Positions 39,150 to 48,429 of a stretch of DNA of 64,000 nucleotides are shown piece by piece (position 1 is the first letter of the stretch; each line of letters begins with the position of its first letter). Origin of the DNA: Hyphomonas sp. (lineage in GTDB: Bacteria > Pseudomonadota > Alphaproteobacteria > Caulobacterales > Hyphomonadaceae). The notes beneath the pieces are model-generated. The model saw nothing but the letters and a program-made list of their open reading frames with translations, was not told the DNA's origin and did not search any database. The translations under genes were made by a program, and so were the position numbers. The stretch is taken from positions 1,364,001 through 1,428,000 of the forward strand of contig NZ_CP051230.1 in the NCBI RefSeq assembly GCF_017792385.1, written 5' to 3'.

Positions 39150-40673
39150 ATGAAACTGTTGGAGACGCTGAAAGCCCTGTCGATGGTGCAGAAGCTGACA
39201 TTGGCAGGAGCGGTTGCGGGCGTTGTCCTGGCCATGACGTTCATGGTGCAAGGCGCGGTCAAATCGCCGATGGCGCTGCTGTACTCCGGTCTGGATCCGA
39301 TGCACACCGGCGAAGTGATCAGCGAGTTGGAGAAACGCGGCGTGGATTACGAGATCCGCGGCGAGGCGATCTTCATTCCCCAGTCGCAGCGCGATTCCGT
39401 GCGCTTCGCGCTGGCCAAGGATGGCCTGCCGCAACAATCGGTGCGCGGGTACGAATTGCTGGACGACGTCAACGGGTTTTCCGTGACATCGGAAATGTAC
39501 AATGCTGCCTATTGGCGGGCAAAGGAAGGCGAACTGACCCGGACCATTCTGGCCATTCCCGGCGTATCATCGGCCCGTGTTCATATCGGCGCCAGCCTGC
39601 GCTCCGGCTTCGCCCGATCAGGGCCACCCCAGACTGCATCCGTCACGCTGGTGTCCAGCACCAAGCTCAGTGCCAGTCAGGCCGAGGCGATCCAGTATAT
39701 GGTGGCGCTCGCCGTTTCCGGGCTTGATCCGGCCGACGTGGCGATCATCGACCCGAAGCGCGGGCTGCTGGCCGGTCCGAATGTCGACCGTCTCGAAGAG
39801 CCGGGCATTGTGGCCGAGAATCAGTCGAGCCGCCTGGAACAGAAAATCCTGCGTCTGCTCGAGGCTCGCGTAGGCCCCGGCAATGCTCGCGTATCCGTAT
39901 CGGTCGATGTGAACCGGCAACGTCAGCGCGTGTCCGAAGTCGTGTTCGACCCGAATTCCCGGGTAATCCGCAATCGTACCAGCAATGATGTCAGCGAAGC
40001 GAGTGGCGGCGGCGCCGCCGGTGTCACGGTTGCCAGCAACCTGCCGCAAGGTGGAGGCGGGCAGGGGGGCGGCTCCAGCACGCTGAAGAACTCCACCGAA
40101 AGCGTGGTGTACGACATCAATGAGACGCGGCGCGAAACCGAAACCCTGCCCGGCGAAATCGAGCGCATTTCCGTGGCGGTCCTGCTGAATGAGCAGGTGC
40201 TCGGGTTTGACGCGAATGCCGAGGATTCCGCGCCCTTGATGCGCAGTCTTGTCAGTGATTTCGAGCAACTTATTCTTTCGGGCGCCGGTCTCAGCGCCGA
40301 GCGGGGCGATTCGCTGACAGTCGAGTTGATGCCATTTCAGGAAATCGAAGTCGAGGAACTGACGCCTGCTCCAGGGCTCGTTGAAACGCTGACAGAGCGC
40401 TACTTCTGGTCCGGTCTGCAGGCGGTCCTGCTTGGGATTGTTGTGATTGTGCTTGGCTTCGGTGTGGTTCGTCCACTGCTCTCTCAGGGGCGCAAGGGCG
40501 AGTTGGCCGTAGGCATGGATACCGCGGTCGACGGAGGGTCGCAGACGCTGACGACCGACACGGTCGATCCGCTTGACTACCTGAAGAGCTATACGCGTGA
40601 GCGTCAGGATGAAACCGCCAACCTGCTGCAGGAATGGCTGAACGAAGACCGGAAGGCGCTGGTCAATGAGTGA
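39150..40673 (+). CDS. fliF: flagellar MS-ring protein FliF
   Basis: 507 residues. An N-terminal helix (about 12-35), ring-building motifs (MALLYSGLDPMHTGEVISELEKRGVDYEIRG; ALAKDGLPQQSVRGYELLD; ISSARVHI-type strand at GVSSARVHIGASLR), a glycine-rich linker (LPQGGGGQGGGSS), a second transmembrane helix (about 425-445) and the C-terminal FliG-binding tail (QDETANLLQEWLNED). The chain is slightly shorter than usual (530-570). ATG 39150 gives the family start MKLLETLKALS; the longer open frame upstream is non-conserved. First gene of fliF-flbE-fliN-fliP-fliG. Confidence 0.95.
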   Translation: MKLLETLKALSMVQKLTLAGAVAGVVLAMTFMVQGAVKSPMALLYSGLDPMHTGEVISELEKRGVDYEIRGEAIFIPQSQRDSVRFALAKDGLPQQSVRGYELLDDVNGFSVTSEMYNAAYWRAKEGELTRTILAIPGVSSARVHIGASLRSGFARSGPPQTASVTLVSSTKLSASQAEAIQYMVALAVSGLDPADVAIIDPKRGLLAGPNVDRLEEPGIVAENQSSRLEQKILRLLEARVGPGNARVSVSVDVNRQRQRVSEVVFDPNSRVIRNRTSNDVSEASGGGAAGVTVASNLPQGGGGQGGGSSTLKNSTESVVYDINETRRETETLPGEIERISVAVLLNEQVLGFDANAEDSAPLMRSLVSDFEQLILSGAGLSAERGDSLTVELMPFQEIEVEELTPAPGLVETLTERYFWSGLQAVLLGIVVIVLGFGVVRPLLSQGRKGELAVGMDTAVDGGSQTLTTDTVDPLDYLKSYTRERQDETANLLQEWLNEDRKALVNE

Positions 40674-41244
40674 GTCGCCCTTTTCCAACCTGCCGCGCTT
40701 TGACCATCACCCGGATCAGGGCAGTTCGTCCGGTCTGACATATGCGCCGGTGCCTGCCGCAGAGCCGGAGGCCCGGCCGGCGCCTGCTACTCCTCAACCG
40801 GAAGAAATGGCACCCACGCCGGTGCCGCGCGATCCGAATATCGACCTGTTGCTCAATCGCCTCGCAGAGGAAATTGAGCAGGCCGATGCGCGCGCACAGG
40901 CCCAGACCGTGAATTGGGTGTCGGCGATCAGCGAGAAACTGTTCCCGGAATTGTCCAAGGCCTTTCTCGCAGAAGAAATAGCGCGACAGCTGCCCGAACT
41001 GATGCCGGGCGCAGCCGCACATATAGACATCGCCGCGCCGGAAAGTCTGGCGCGGGACATCAGCGAACTGGTCGAGTCTTCGCCCCGACTGAAGCCAGTC
41101 TGCACGGTGTCGGCTGGGCCGTCTGGCCGGCCCGTCGAAATATCCTGGACGACCGGCGGTCTGACGCTGGACTTTGACGGCTTGCTGGATGCGTGTCTCG
41201 CTCGCCTGAACGAACTTAAATCGCACACACGGGAATCAGTGTAA
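40666..41244 (+). CDS. flbE: FlbE/FliH-like flagellar export regulator
   Basis: 192 residues: a Pro/Ala-rich N-terminus (about 1-55), a helical segment (LLLNRLAEEIEQADARAQAQTV), and a C-terminal domain with EEIARQLPELMPG and VEISWTTGGLTLDFDGLLDACL. The position between fliF and fliN and the C-terminal pattern match the alphaproteobacterial FliH counterpart, called FlbE in Caulobacter, which binds the FliI ATPase. The start overlaps the fliF stop by 8 bases. Confidence 0.75.
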   Translation: MSESPFSNLPRFDHHPDQGSSSGLTYAPVPAAEPEARPAPATPQPEEMAPTPVPRDPNIDLLLNRLAEEIEQADARAQAQTVNWVSAISEKLFPELSKAFLAEEIARQLPELMPGAAAHIDIAAPESLARDISELVESSPRLKPVCTVSAGPSGRPVEISWTTGGLTLDFDGLLDACLARLNELKSHTRESV

Positions 41245-41567
41245 TGGCCTATCCTGAAATGACGCCTTCGGATGAAAATGCGGTCGAGACGGATGACGCC
41301 CTGCCGGGCGGCAAGGTGTATCGGTCCATCTACAATGTGCCGGTCAATGTGATTGTCTCGATCGGCCAGAAGCGTCTGACCGTTTCCGAAATTCTGGAAC
41401 TGCGTCCCGATTCGGTGATCGCCCTGTCTGCCCGGATCGAGGATCCGGTGTCGCTGACCGTCGACAATAAGCTGATTGCCCGGGGAGAATTGATCGAGAC
41501 CGAAGAAGGTGGACTGGGCGTGAAGATCACGGAGATCGCGGAGGACCCCGATGCCACGGGGACTTGA
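41244..41567 (+). CDS. fliN: flagellar switch protein FliN
   Basis: A 107-residue protein with a single SpoA domain: IYNVPVNVIVSIGQKRLTVSEILELRPDSVIAL, DPVSLTVDNKLIARGELIE and GVKITEI. It forms the base of the C-ring with FliM. The ATG shares its A with the flbE stop (TAATG), and the end overlaps fliP by 17 bases, so translation is coupled. Confidence 0.93.
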   Translation: MAYPEMTPSDENAVETDDALPGGKVYRSIYNVPVNVIVSIGQKRLTVSEILELRPDSVIALSARIEDPVSLTVDNKLIARGELIETEEGGLGVKITEIAEDPDATGT

Positions 41568-42339
41568 GTTCCTGCCACGGCTAGCCGGCGGGTTGATCTT
41601 TCTGATCTTGTTGCTCGCATTGGTCGGCCCTGCCCACGCACAAGAGGCCGGTCAGGTCGAACTGCCCCTGCCGGACGCAAGCGGCTTCCTGAACAATGGC
41701 GGGGAAGGCGGACTGAGCGGCTCGGTCATCCTGCTGCTTGTCCTGGTGACGGTGCTGAGCCTGGCGCCGGGCATTGCCATGATGGCCACCTGCCTGCCTT
41801 TCATGATCATCGTGTTTTCGTTCCTGCGCCAGGCCATCGGTGTCCAGCAGGCCCCCCCGAACATGTTGATCATGGCGCTTGCCATGTTCCTTACTTTCTT
41901 CGTCATGGAGCCGACCTTCATGGAGGCCTGGGCGGCGGGCATCTCGCCCTATATGGACGGAACGATTGGAGAGGCCGAAGCATGGACCGCCACGACGGAG
42001 CCTTTTCGGGCCTTCATGACAGCGCGTGTCGATCCGGAAACCATCCCCGTACTTGCAGATGCCGTGAACAGGCCGGTCGTCGAGGGCGAGGACCCATCCT
42101 TCGCTCTGCTTTCGACCGCCTTCATGCTGTCGGAAATCAAGCACGCCTTCCAGATCGGGTTCGTGATATTCCTGCCTTTCCTGGTGATTGATCTGGTCGT
42201 GTCGTCTGTCCTCATGGCAGTCGGCATGATGATGGTGCCGCCAACGGTTGTTTCGTTGCCGTTTAAGGTGGGATTCATTGTTCTGGCCGATGGCTGGCTG
42301 AAGATCACTGAAGCGCTGCTGCGAGGATATGCCGGATGA
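41551..42339 (+). CDS. fliP: flagellar export gate protein FliP
   Basis: 262 residues: a cleavable signal peptide (ending GPAHAQ), then four transmembrane helices with the FliP signatures LAPGIAMMATCLPFMIIVFSFLRQAIG, PPNMLIMALAMFLTFFVM, ALLSTAFMLSEIKHAFQIGF and MMMVPPTVVSLPFKV. It is a core subunit of the type III export channel. FliQ and FliR are not nearby. The 3' end overlaps fliG (ATGA). Confidence 0.95.
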   Translation: MPRGLEFLPRLAGGLIFLILLLALVGPAHAQEAGQVELPLPDASGFLNNGGEGGLSGSVILLLVLVTVLSLAPGIAMMATCLPFMIIVFSFLRQAIGVQQAPPNMLIMALAMFLTFFVMEPTFMEAWAAGISPYMDGTIGEAEAWTATTEPFRAFMTARVDPETIPVLADAVNRPVVEGEDPSFALLSTAFMLSEIKHAFQIGFVIFLPFLVIDLVVSSVLMAVGMMMVPPTVVSLPFKVGFIVLADGWLKITEALLRGYAG

Positions 42340-43457
42340 ATGCCGTGGTTGAAACAAAACAGGTTGCACCACAGCCGACAGGGCAGGGCCAGGCCGTCAG
42401 CCGGGTGCCGCAGACCGGTGTTGCGCGCCCCTTGAACCTGACCCGCGCCCAGAAGGCAGCCGTTGTGATTGCGATGCTGGGCGAAGCGGAGGCGCGTCCG
42501 ATTGTGGAACGTCTCGATGACCGGACCATGTCGCAGGTTGCCACTGCGCTGGAGACGATATCGACACTCGGTCGCGACCAGCTGGCGGAAATTGCCGTGG
42601 ATTTCCTGCGGGAGTTGCGGGCCGCGAGCGGGTCCTTTTCCGGTGGTCAGGACAAGGCCCGGGAGATCATTGCGAACATTCTCGACCAGAACCGCTATCA
42701 ACAGATCTATGGCGCGCCAGAAGCCGAAGATGGCGCCGAGCAAACAGCCGAGACTTCAGACACCTGGGTCCGCCTGGAAAAGTACGATCCCCAACTGGTC
42801 GCCGACTATTTCCAGTCCCTGACGCCGAACATCATGGCGCTGATTCTGCGCAAGCTGGACGTCGCGGTGGCATCGGAGATTGTGCGCTTCCTTGATGACA
42901 GCCTGCTGGACCCCGTCATGGGCCATCTTGTCGAGGATGAGGCCCCGGATCCGGAAATCTACACTGTGCTGGCCCACATGATCGATCTGGAATTGCTGAA
43001 CACGCCTGCCGGCCCTGCCGGCGCTGAAGACACCAGTCATCTTGAAGTGATTGGTGAGATGCTGAGCCTTGTGCCAAGCGAGCGGAGGGATCGTATCCTC
43101 TCATTCCTGAACACATCGCACGAGTCCAAGCTGAAGAGCATCGAGAAGGTGATGTTCACCATCGACAGCCTGCCGGAGATCATGGCGCGGGAGATGGTCC
43201 CGATCGTGTTCCGCGAGCTCGGCGAAGACGTCATGATCAAGCTGCTCGCCAGTCTTCAGGGCCGCAATGCCGAAATCTCGGACTATTTGCTCAGCAACAT
43301 CTCATCGCGCCTCGCGGATCAGTACCGCCTGCAACTTGAAGACGAGGCTGAAATGACCGTTGAAAAGGCCGAGAAGGTCCAGCGGGAATTCCTGATGTCG
43401 CTGATGAGCATGAAGCGTGACGGCACGATCAAGATCGGCAAGCCGGAAGAGGACTGA
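42336..43457 (+). CDS. fliG: flagellar motor switch protein FliG
   Basis: 373 residues. The N-terminal domain LTRAQKAAVVIAMLGEAEARPIVERL binds FliF. The middle domain has the YDPQLVADYFQ and EHPQ-like region. The C-terminal torque helix contains FRELGEDVMIKLLASL and EREMVPIVF-type charged residues that contact MotA. An Ala/Gln-rich leader of about 30 residues precedes the conserved part. Last gene of the fliF operon, convergent with flgI. Confidence 0.95.
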   Translation: MNAVVETKQVAPQPTGQGQAVSRVPQTGVARPLNLTRAQKAAVVIAMLGEAEARPIVERLDDRTMSQVATALETISTLGRDQLAEIAVDFLRELRAASGSFSGGQDKAREIIANILDQNRYQQIYGAPEAEDGAEQTAETSDTWVRLEKYDPQLVADYFQSLTPNIMALILRKLDVAVASEIVRFLDDSLLDPVMGHLVEDEAPDPEIYTVLAHMIDLELLNTPAGPAGAEDTSHLEVIGEMLSLVPSERRDRILSFLNTSHESKLKSIEKVMFTIDSLPEIMAREMVPIVFRELGEDVMIKLLASLQGRNAEISDYLLSNISSRLADQYRLQLEDEAEMTVEKAEKVQREFLMSLMSMKRDGTIKIGKPEED

Positions 43458-43505
43458 GCCTCCGGTCAGGTTCGCCAGCGCCCCGACCTGAGCGAGCTCT
43501 TGGGA

Positions 43506-44615
43506 TTAACGGATGATCAGATCGGCGTGCAAGGCGCCTGCGGTCTTCATGGTCCGGATAATATCTGCCGTTTCCTGAGGCGTCACGCCAAGCGCATTCA
43601 ATCCTGCGATCAGTTCCGACAGGGAGACGTTCGCATCCAGCATGGCGATGTTCTTGCTGCCCGTCTGGCCAATCGTGATGCGAGACCGGGGAAGGGCAAT
43701 GGATTCGCCCCTTGCGAAGGGGTTGGGTTGCGAGACAACGGGGCTTTCGACGACCTTGATGGATATGTTGCCCTGTGCAATTGCAACCTTCGAGATGCGA
43801 ACATCTTCGCCCAAGACGATGGTGCCGGACTTCTCGTCGATTACGACGCGGGCCGGGACCGATACGCTGACCGGCAGATTCTCGATTTCGGCAAGGATGC
43901 GCGCCGGGGACCCGCTGATTCCGCGCAGGTCCAAATCAACCGTACCGGGATCGCGCGTATAGGCGACCGGTGCACCATAGGCAGTGTTGATGACATCCTC
44001 GATACGGGCGGCTGTCGTGAAATCAGGGTCGCGAAGTGCCAGGACCAGACTGCTGCGTTCGTTGAAGTCATAGCCGATCTCGCGTTCAATGCGAGCGCCA
44101 TTGGGAACGGCGCCGGCGGTCGGCGTGCCCCGTGTTTCTCTTGCGGCCTGGGCCTGAACGTCGATCCCGGACACGATGATGCTGCCCTGGGCGACGGCAT
44201 AGATTTCATTGTCAGCGCCCTTCAGCGGGGTCAGGATCAATGTGCCGCCTTCAAGGCTCTTGGCGTCGCCGATGGATGACACTGTCACGTCAATCGTCGA
44301 ACCGCTGCGGGCGAAGGAAGGCAGGGTGGCGGTAACCAGCACGGCGGCTGCATTGTTGGGCTTGATGTCTTCGCCCTGTACATTCACGCCTAGCCGCTCG
44401 AGCATGTAGGTGAGCGAGTCTTCCGTAAAGGGAGAGTTCCGGACGGAGTCCCCGGTTCCGTTCAGGCCAACCACGATGCCGTACCCGATCAGATCGTTCT
44501 GGCGCACGCCTTCCACATCCACCACATCCCGGATTCGCGTCTGGGCGTCGGCAGGGCTGGACGCGCCGAAGGCAATCAGGCCGGACAGAAGGGCGATCAG
44601 GGCGGTGCGGAACAT
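43506..44615 (-). CDS. flgI: flagellar P-ring protein FlgI
   Basis: 369 residues with a Sec signal peptide (cleavage near SSPADA). The conserved P-ring pattern follows: TRIRDVVDVEGVRQNDLIGYGIVVGLNGTGDS, GEDIKPNNAAAVLVTATLPSFARSGS, and a C-terminal VSLSELIAGLNALGVTPQETADIIR. It forms the periplasmic bushing of the rod. Last gene of the minus-strand run motB-flgE-flgK-flgL-flgI, 5 bases after flgL. Confidence 0.95.
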   Translation of the reverse strand: MFRTALIALLSGLIAFGASSPADAQTRIRDVVDVEGVRQNDLIGYGIVVGLNGTGDSVRNSPFTEDSLTYMLERLGVNVQGEDIKPNNAAAVLVTATLPSFARSGSTIDVTVSSIGDAKSLEGGTLILTPLKGADNEIYAVAQGSIIVSGIDVQAQAARETRGTPTAGAVPNGARIEREIGYDFNERSSLVLALRDPDFTTAARIEDVINTAYGAPVAYTRDPGTVDLDLRGISGSPARILAEIENLPVSVSVPARVVIDEKSGTIVLGEDVRISKVAIAQGNISIKVVESPVVSQPNPFARGESIALPRSRITIGQTGSKNIAMLDANVSLSELIAGLNALGVTPQETADIIRTMKTAGALHADLIIR

Positions 44616-44620
44616 CTTGA

Positions 44621-45601
44621 TTATCCCAGATAGTTCAGAAGAGAGAGTTGCGACAGACGCGCGGTGAGCAGGTAGGAGGCTTCGAGGGTTGCTTCGAGCG
44701 CCTGCAGTTCGGTCGCGGCTTCATACTGGTCCCGCGCCGTCAACTGGTTGAAAGAGGCAACCAGAATCGTTTCCTGGGTATCGAGACTGGTCAGTTCATT
44801 TGCGATACGTTCCTCGAACACGCCCAGATCCGCGCGAAGATTGGTGATGTCCGTTTCGCTCGAAGACAGACTGAGCGAGGTATCCTGCAACAATTGGCTA
44901 TAACCATCCAGGCGCGACAGGCCCCCGTCAGGTCCCCCGACGGCAAGGATGACAAGGTCAGTGACAAGGGAGCGGATCGCATCATGATTTGCGTTCACGC
45001 CCTCGGGGTCTGATGTTGTGGTGCTGCCCTGATACACGTCCTGAAGCCAGCCTCCGGTGGGAGACGTGAAATAGGTATCGACCTGCGCCTGGAAGTCGGC
45101 CGCGCTGGTCGCGGTCTGGGCTATCTGTTCGATGTCGGACAGAAGCCTGGCCGGATCGGGGAAGGGCTGGCTGGCCGTCGCATCACCGGCAAACAGGAAA
45201 CGGTCACCATAGCGGGCATTGAGCGACGACAAGGTGGAAGTCAGTGCGGCCTTTGCGTCGCGGGCTGCCGTCGCGGTCTCGGTCTTGTGTTCGCCCACAG
45301 CGGCACTGAGCATGCGCGCGGCGATCCCGCTGGTGCTGTCCTGAATGGTGGTCAGGCTGTTCTGGATCAGGGACAGGCGCGAACTGCGCAGCGTCAGTAT
45401 CTGACGATCCGAGCCGATGTCGTCGACGGCCTTCTGGCTGAGCATCGCCTTGCCGATCCGCCCGGACAGGTGGAGGGTCAGGTCCTCATACCGGCCTGTG
45501 GTCGCTTCGGTGGATGTCGTACTGATCCGTGATCGCAGTTCCGAGACGTTCTGACTAAGGCTGGCGGTCAGCAGGCCGGCGGATATGGAAAGATTGCTCA
45601 T
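44621..45601 (-). CDS. flgL: hook-filament junction protein FlgL
   Basis: 326 residues with flagellin-like ends: an N-terminal coiled coil (SQNVSELRSRISTTSTEATTG) and a C-terminal helix (ATELQALEATLEASYLLTARLSQLSLLNYLG). The middle is hydrophilic (FLFAGDATASQPFPD is the typical FlgL core). It is paired with flgK, which ends one base before flgL begins. Confidence 0.88.
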   Translation of the reverse strand: MSNLSISAGLLTASLSQNVSELRSRISTTSTEATTGRYEDLTLHLSGRIGKAMLSQKAVDDIGSDRQILTLRSSRLSLIQNSLTTIQDSTSGIAARMLSAAVGEHKTETATAARDAKAALTSTLSSLNARYGDRFLFAGDATASQPFPDPARLLSDIEQIAQTATSAADFQAQVDTYFTSPTGGWLQDVYQGSTTTSDPEGVNANHDAIRSLVTDLVILAVGGPDGGLSRLDGYSQLLQDTSLSLSSSETDITNLRADLGVFEERIANELTSLDTQETILVASFNQLTARDQYEAATELQALEATLEASYLLTARLSQLSLLNYLG

Positions 45602-45602
45602 A

Positions 45603-47051
45603 TCAGATCTCCATCAGCTGTTGCAGCATCTGGTTGGCAATTTCGATGACGCGCGCATTCGCGGCGTAGGCCTGTTCGATCACGAGAAGGTCCTGCATCT
45701 GGCTGTCGATATCCACGCCGGTCTCGGTCAATTCGGATTGTGCCACAATTTCATACTGCGTCGACGCGGAGGACAGGACGGATTCATGAGAAATGCGCTT
45801 CTGGCCTGTGACCGACGCGATATGCGCCACCAATTCTGTCGATGAGAAGCTGCCCTGAATGCCATTTGCATTCATCGACTGCACAGCCGTAAAGGCGTCA
45901 GACATCGCCGACAGGATGGAATTGTTTCCGGGCGGACCTTCTGCTGCCGCGCCGATGCCATCGCGCAGGCGCCAGAGATTGCCGCCCTGTGTCGGGTCGA
46001 TCTGGGCGTTGATGGCAATCCGTCCTGCAAGGCCGGGATCCCCGACCGTGCCTGTATCCACGAAGAGGCCGAAATCACCCGGCGTCTTGGTGGGATCAAT
46101 GGAGTCCGCCGAAAGCCGGGTGACGAGATCTTCCGCGACCATGTCAATCTGCGCGTTGAATGCAGGAAGGTCGGTGTCGCGCAGCGTGAACAGGGCGCCG
46201 AACATGCCGCCGGAGACGGCTGCGTAGCTCGAGGCGCCGGGTGTGAGGTTAAGGCCATCGACGGTCAGGCCGGACAGGGCGCCATTGTCGACGGTCTGGT
46301 CCGCGCCAAACGACGTACCCGGCGTGAATTCAATCTGCTTCGCCGTTCCGGCAACCAGATACACACCTTCCACGGTGACCACATCCAGTTTGCCATTCTC
46401 GCGCGGGATTGCCTGTATCGGCAGGTATTCCGCGATCGTGTCCAGTGTGCGCTGGCGCTCGTCCATGAGGGCGGCCGCTTCAGATGTCGTGCGGTCCATC
46501 TTGGTAAGCTGGGTATTGAGGGCTTCGATCTTCTTGAGCGCGGTATTGACGACATCCACCCCGTCGGCAATTTCCCGGTCAGCTTCCGAGCGTTGCTGGG
46601 TGACCAGTGTGGAGAGGTTGTTCAGTTCCTTCACGACGGCATTGGCCGAGTCCAGAAGGGCCGCAAGCTGTGTGCCGGATTCGGGAGATGCGACGGAGGC
46701 CGCCAGCGCGGATTCAAAGCTGGAAAACTTGCTGAAGAGGCCGGTACCTTCCGCGTCGTCGCCGAGTCGGGACGACAGGACCTGCCAGGTGCTGGCCATG
46801 AGGCTGGCCTGGGCCACGTCTCCTGACAGGGCGCGGCGCTGGGTGGTCAGAACAGAATCTTCGGCCCGTGTCACACCGGTCGACGAAACGCCAACCGTCC
46901 GGCCCCCCAGCAGGGTTTCGCTCAGGACGACAGAACGCCGGACATAGCCCGGCGTTGATGCGTTGGCGACGTTGGTGGCGACAATGTCCGCTCTCAGGCC
47001 CGAAACCCTGAGACCGGACTGTGCCGTGTTGATGGCGCTTGAGATACTCAA
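45603..47051 (-). CDS. flgK: hook-filament junction protein FlgK
   Basis: 482 residues. N-terminal rod/hook motif SGLRVSGLRADIVATNVANASTPGYVRRSV, the FlgK-specific LNNLSTLVTQQRSEADREIADGVDVVN, and the C-terminal VDIDSQMQDLLVIEQAYAANARVIEIANQMLQQLMEI. Smaller than enterobacterial FlgK (about 547), as in many Alphaproteobacteria. It lies 28 bases after flgE. Confidence 0.92.
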   Translation of the reverse strand: MSISSAINTAQSGLRVSGLRADIVATNVANASTPGYVRRSVVLSETLLGGRTVGVSSTGVTRAEDSVLTTQRRALSGDVAQASLMASTWQVLSSRLGDDAEGTGLFSKFSSFESALAASVASPESGTQLAALLDSANAVVKELNNLSTLVTQQRSEADREIADGVDVVNTALKKIEALNTQLTKMDRTTSEAAALMDERQRTLDTIAEYLPIQAIPRENGKLDVVTVEGVYLVAGTAKQIEFTPGTSFGADQTVDNGALSGLTVDGLNLTPGASSYAAVSGGMFGALFTLRDTDLPAFNAQIDMVAEDLVTRLSADSIDPTKTPGDFGLFVDTGTVGDPGLAGRIAINAQIDPTQGGNLWRLRDGIGAAAEGPPGNNSILSAMSDAFTAVQSMNANGIQGSFSSTELVAHIASVTGQKRISHESVLSSASTQYEIVAQSELTETGVDIDSQMQDLLVIEQAYAANARVIEIANQMLQQLMEI

Positions 47052-47079
47052 ATCAGAGCCCGCCTGTCAGGAATGCGGA

Positions 47080-48384
47080 TCAGCGCTTCAGGTTGGTTGT
47101 TTCTTGGAGCATCTCGTCGACCGTCTGAACGATCTTGGCGCTGGATGAATAGGCGCGCTGCGTTTCGATCAGGTCTGTCAGCTCGGCCGCGATGTCCGTG
47201 GTGGACTCCATCAGGGCGTACCCTTCGATGCTACCCACCGGTCCGGTACCGGCATCCCAGAGATAAAGGTTTCCGCTCTCTGCCGAGACGCGATAGGCCT
47301 GACCGTCAAGGGCCTTGAGGCCGTTCATGTTCGGTACGTCTCCAACCGGGATCTGATACAGTGTGCGGCGGAAGCCGGTATTGTAGATGGCCTGAAGGTA
47401 TCCATTTTCGTCGATTTCCACCGATTGCAGGTCACCAATCGGGGCGCCATCCTTGCTGACGGAGGTCGGCGAGAAATTGGCTGAAAGCTGGGTGATGCCG
47501 GCGCTGTCGCTCGGGCGGCCCAAGAAGACTTCAACCGGGCCATGCGGCAGGTTCAGGGATACGCTGCCTGTGGCCGGATCGTAAACCGCACCGCCGGACG
47601 CGGTGATCGTATCGATACGTCCGCCATTTGCGGCGCTGTCTGCGAATGTAATGTCCAGATCACCGATAGACACCGCCGGATCGCCGGCGCTGTCGAAGAT
47701 CTGCACGGTCCAGGCATTGCTGGAGCCGGACGCCGGAACAGTCGGCGAGAATTCGATGGACAGGGTCTGTGCGCGGCCGAGATTGTCGAAATACTCGATC
47801 GGCAATGTGTAGCTTTCGCCGGATCCACCAGCGGTCGTTGCATCGGCCGGCAGGTTGATGCCAAGCTCGATCCGCGATGTGGGCGACGCCGTGTACTGGG
47901 AGGCGGCAATGTTGACCGGCTCGAGATTGCTGCCGCTATTGCGGCTGACATTGCCGATTTCACCGTCGGAGTTTGCCGGCCAGCCGAGCAGGAACATGCC
48001 GCTCTGCGTCCGCAGGTTGCCGCTCTCGTCTGCATAGAAGGAGCCGGTCGGCAGCAGGAAGAGGCTGCGCTCGGAGGAAAGGGAGTTCACACCCGTATTG
48101 TCCGTCACCGGAACGAGTCCGCGTCCGGATACGGCAATATCGGTCGCGTTGCCGGTGGAAATGAGCGATCCGGTTGCGGAGATGTCCTTGAACGCCGTGA
48201 CCCTGACCCCGCCGGCCGCATAGGCAGACGATTGCTGCTGCAGCACCATGCTGGAGAAATCCACCTGGCTGCGCTTGTAGCCATATGTGGACGAGTTGGC
48301 GATGTTGTCGGAAATGGCAGAAAGGCGGCTTGAATTCGAGTTAAGCCCCATCACGCCCGCATTCAGGGACGAAGAAATACTCAT
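47080..48384 (-). CDS. flgE: flagellar hook protein FlgE
   Basis: 434 residues. It begins SSLNAGVMGLNSNSSRLSAISDNIANSSTYGYKRS, has the FlgE middle region (FDNLGRAQTLSIEF; DENGYLQAIYNTG) and ends LTDLIETQRAYSSSAKIVQTVDEMLQETTNLKR, the hook/rod C-terminal helix. It follows motB by 45 bases and probably shares its transcript. The cognate cap gene flgD is separate, at 56227. Confidence 0.92.
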   Translation of the reverse strand: MSISSSLNAGVMGLNSNSSRLSAISDNIANSSTYGYKRSQVDFSSMVLQQQSSAYAAGGVRVTAFKDISATGSLISTGNATDIAVSGRGLVPVTDNTGVNSLSSERSLFLLPTGSFYADESGNLRTQSGMFLLGWPANSDGEIGNVSRNSGSNLEPVNIAASQYTASPTSRIELGINLPADATTAGGSGESYTLPIEYFDNLGRAQTLSIEFSPTVPASGSSNAWTVQIFDSAGDPAVSIGDLDITFADSAANGGRIDTITASGGAVYDPATGSVSLNLPHGPVEVFLGRPSDSAGITQLSANFSPTSVSKDGAPIGDLQSVEIDENGYLQAIYNTGFRRTLYQIPVGDVPNMNGLKALDGQAYRVSAESGNLYLWDAGTGPVGSIEGYALMESTTDIAAELTDLIETQRAYSSSAKIVQTVDEMLQETTNLKR

Positions 48385-48429
48385 GGTCGACTCCTACGAC
48401 AGATGTACTCTATCAGTGGAGTGCATTCC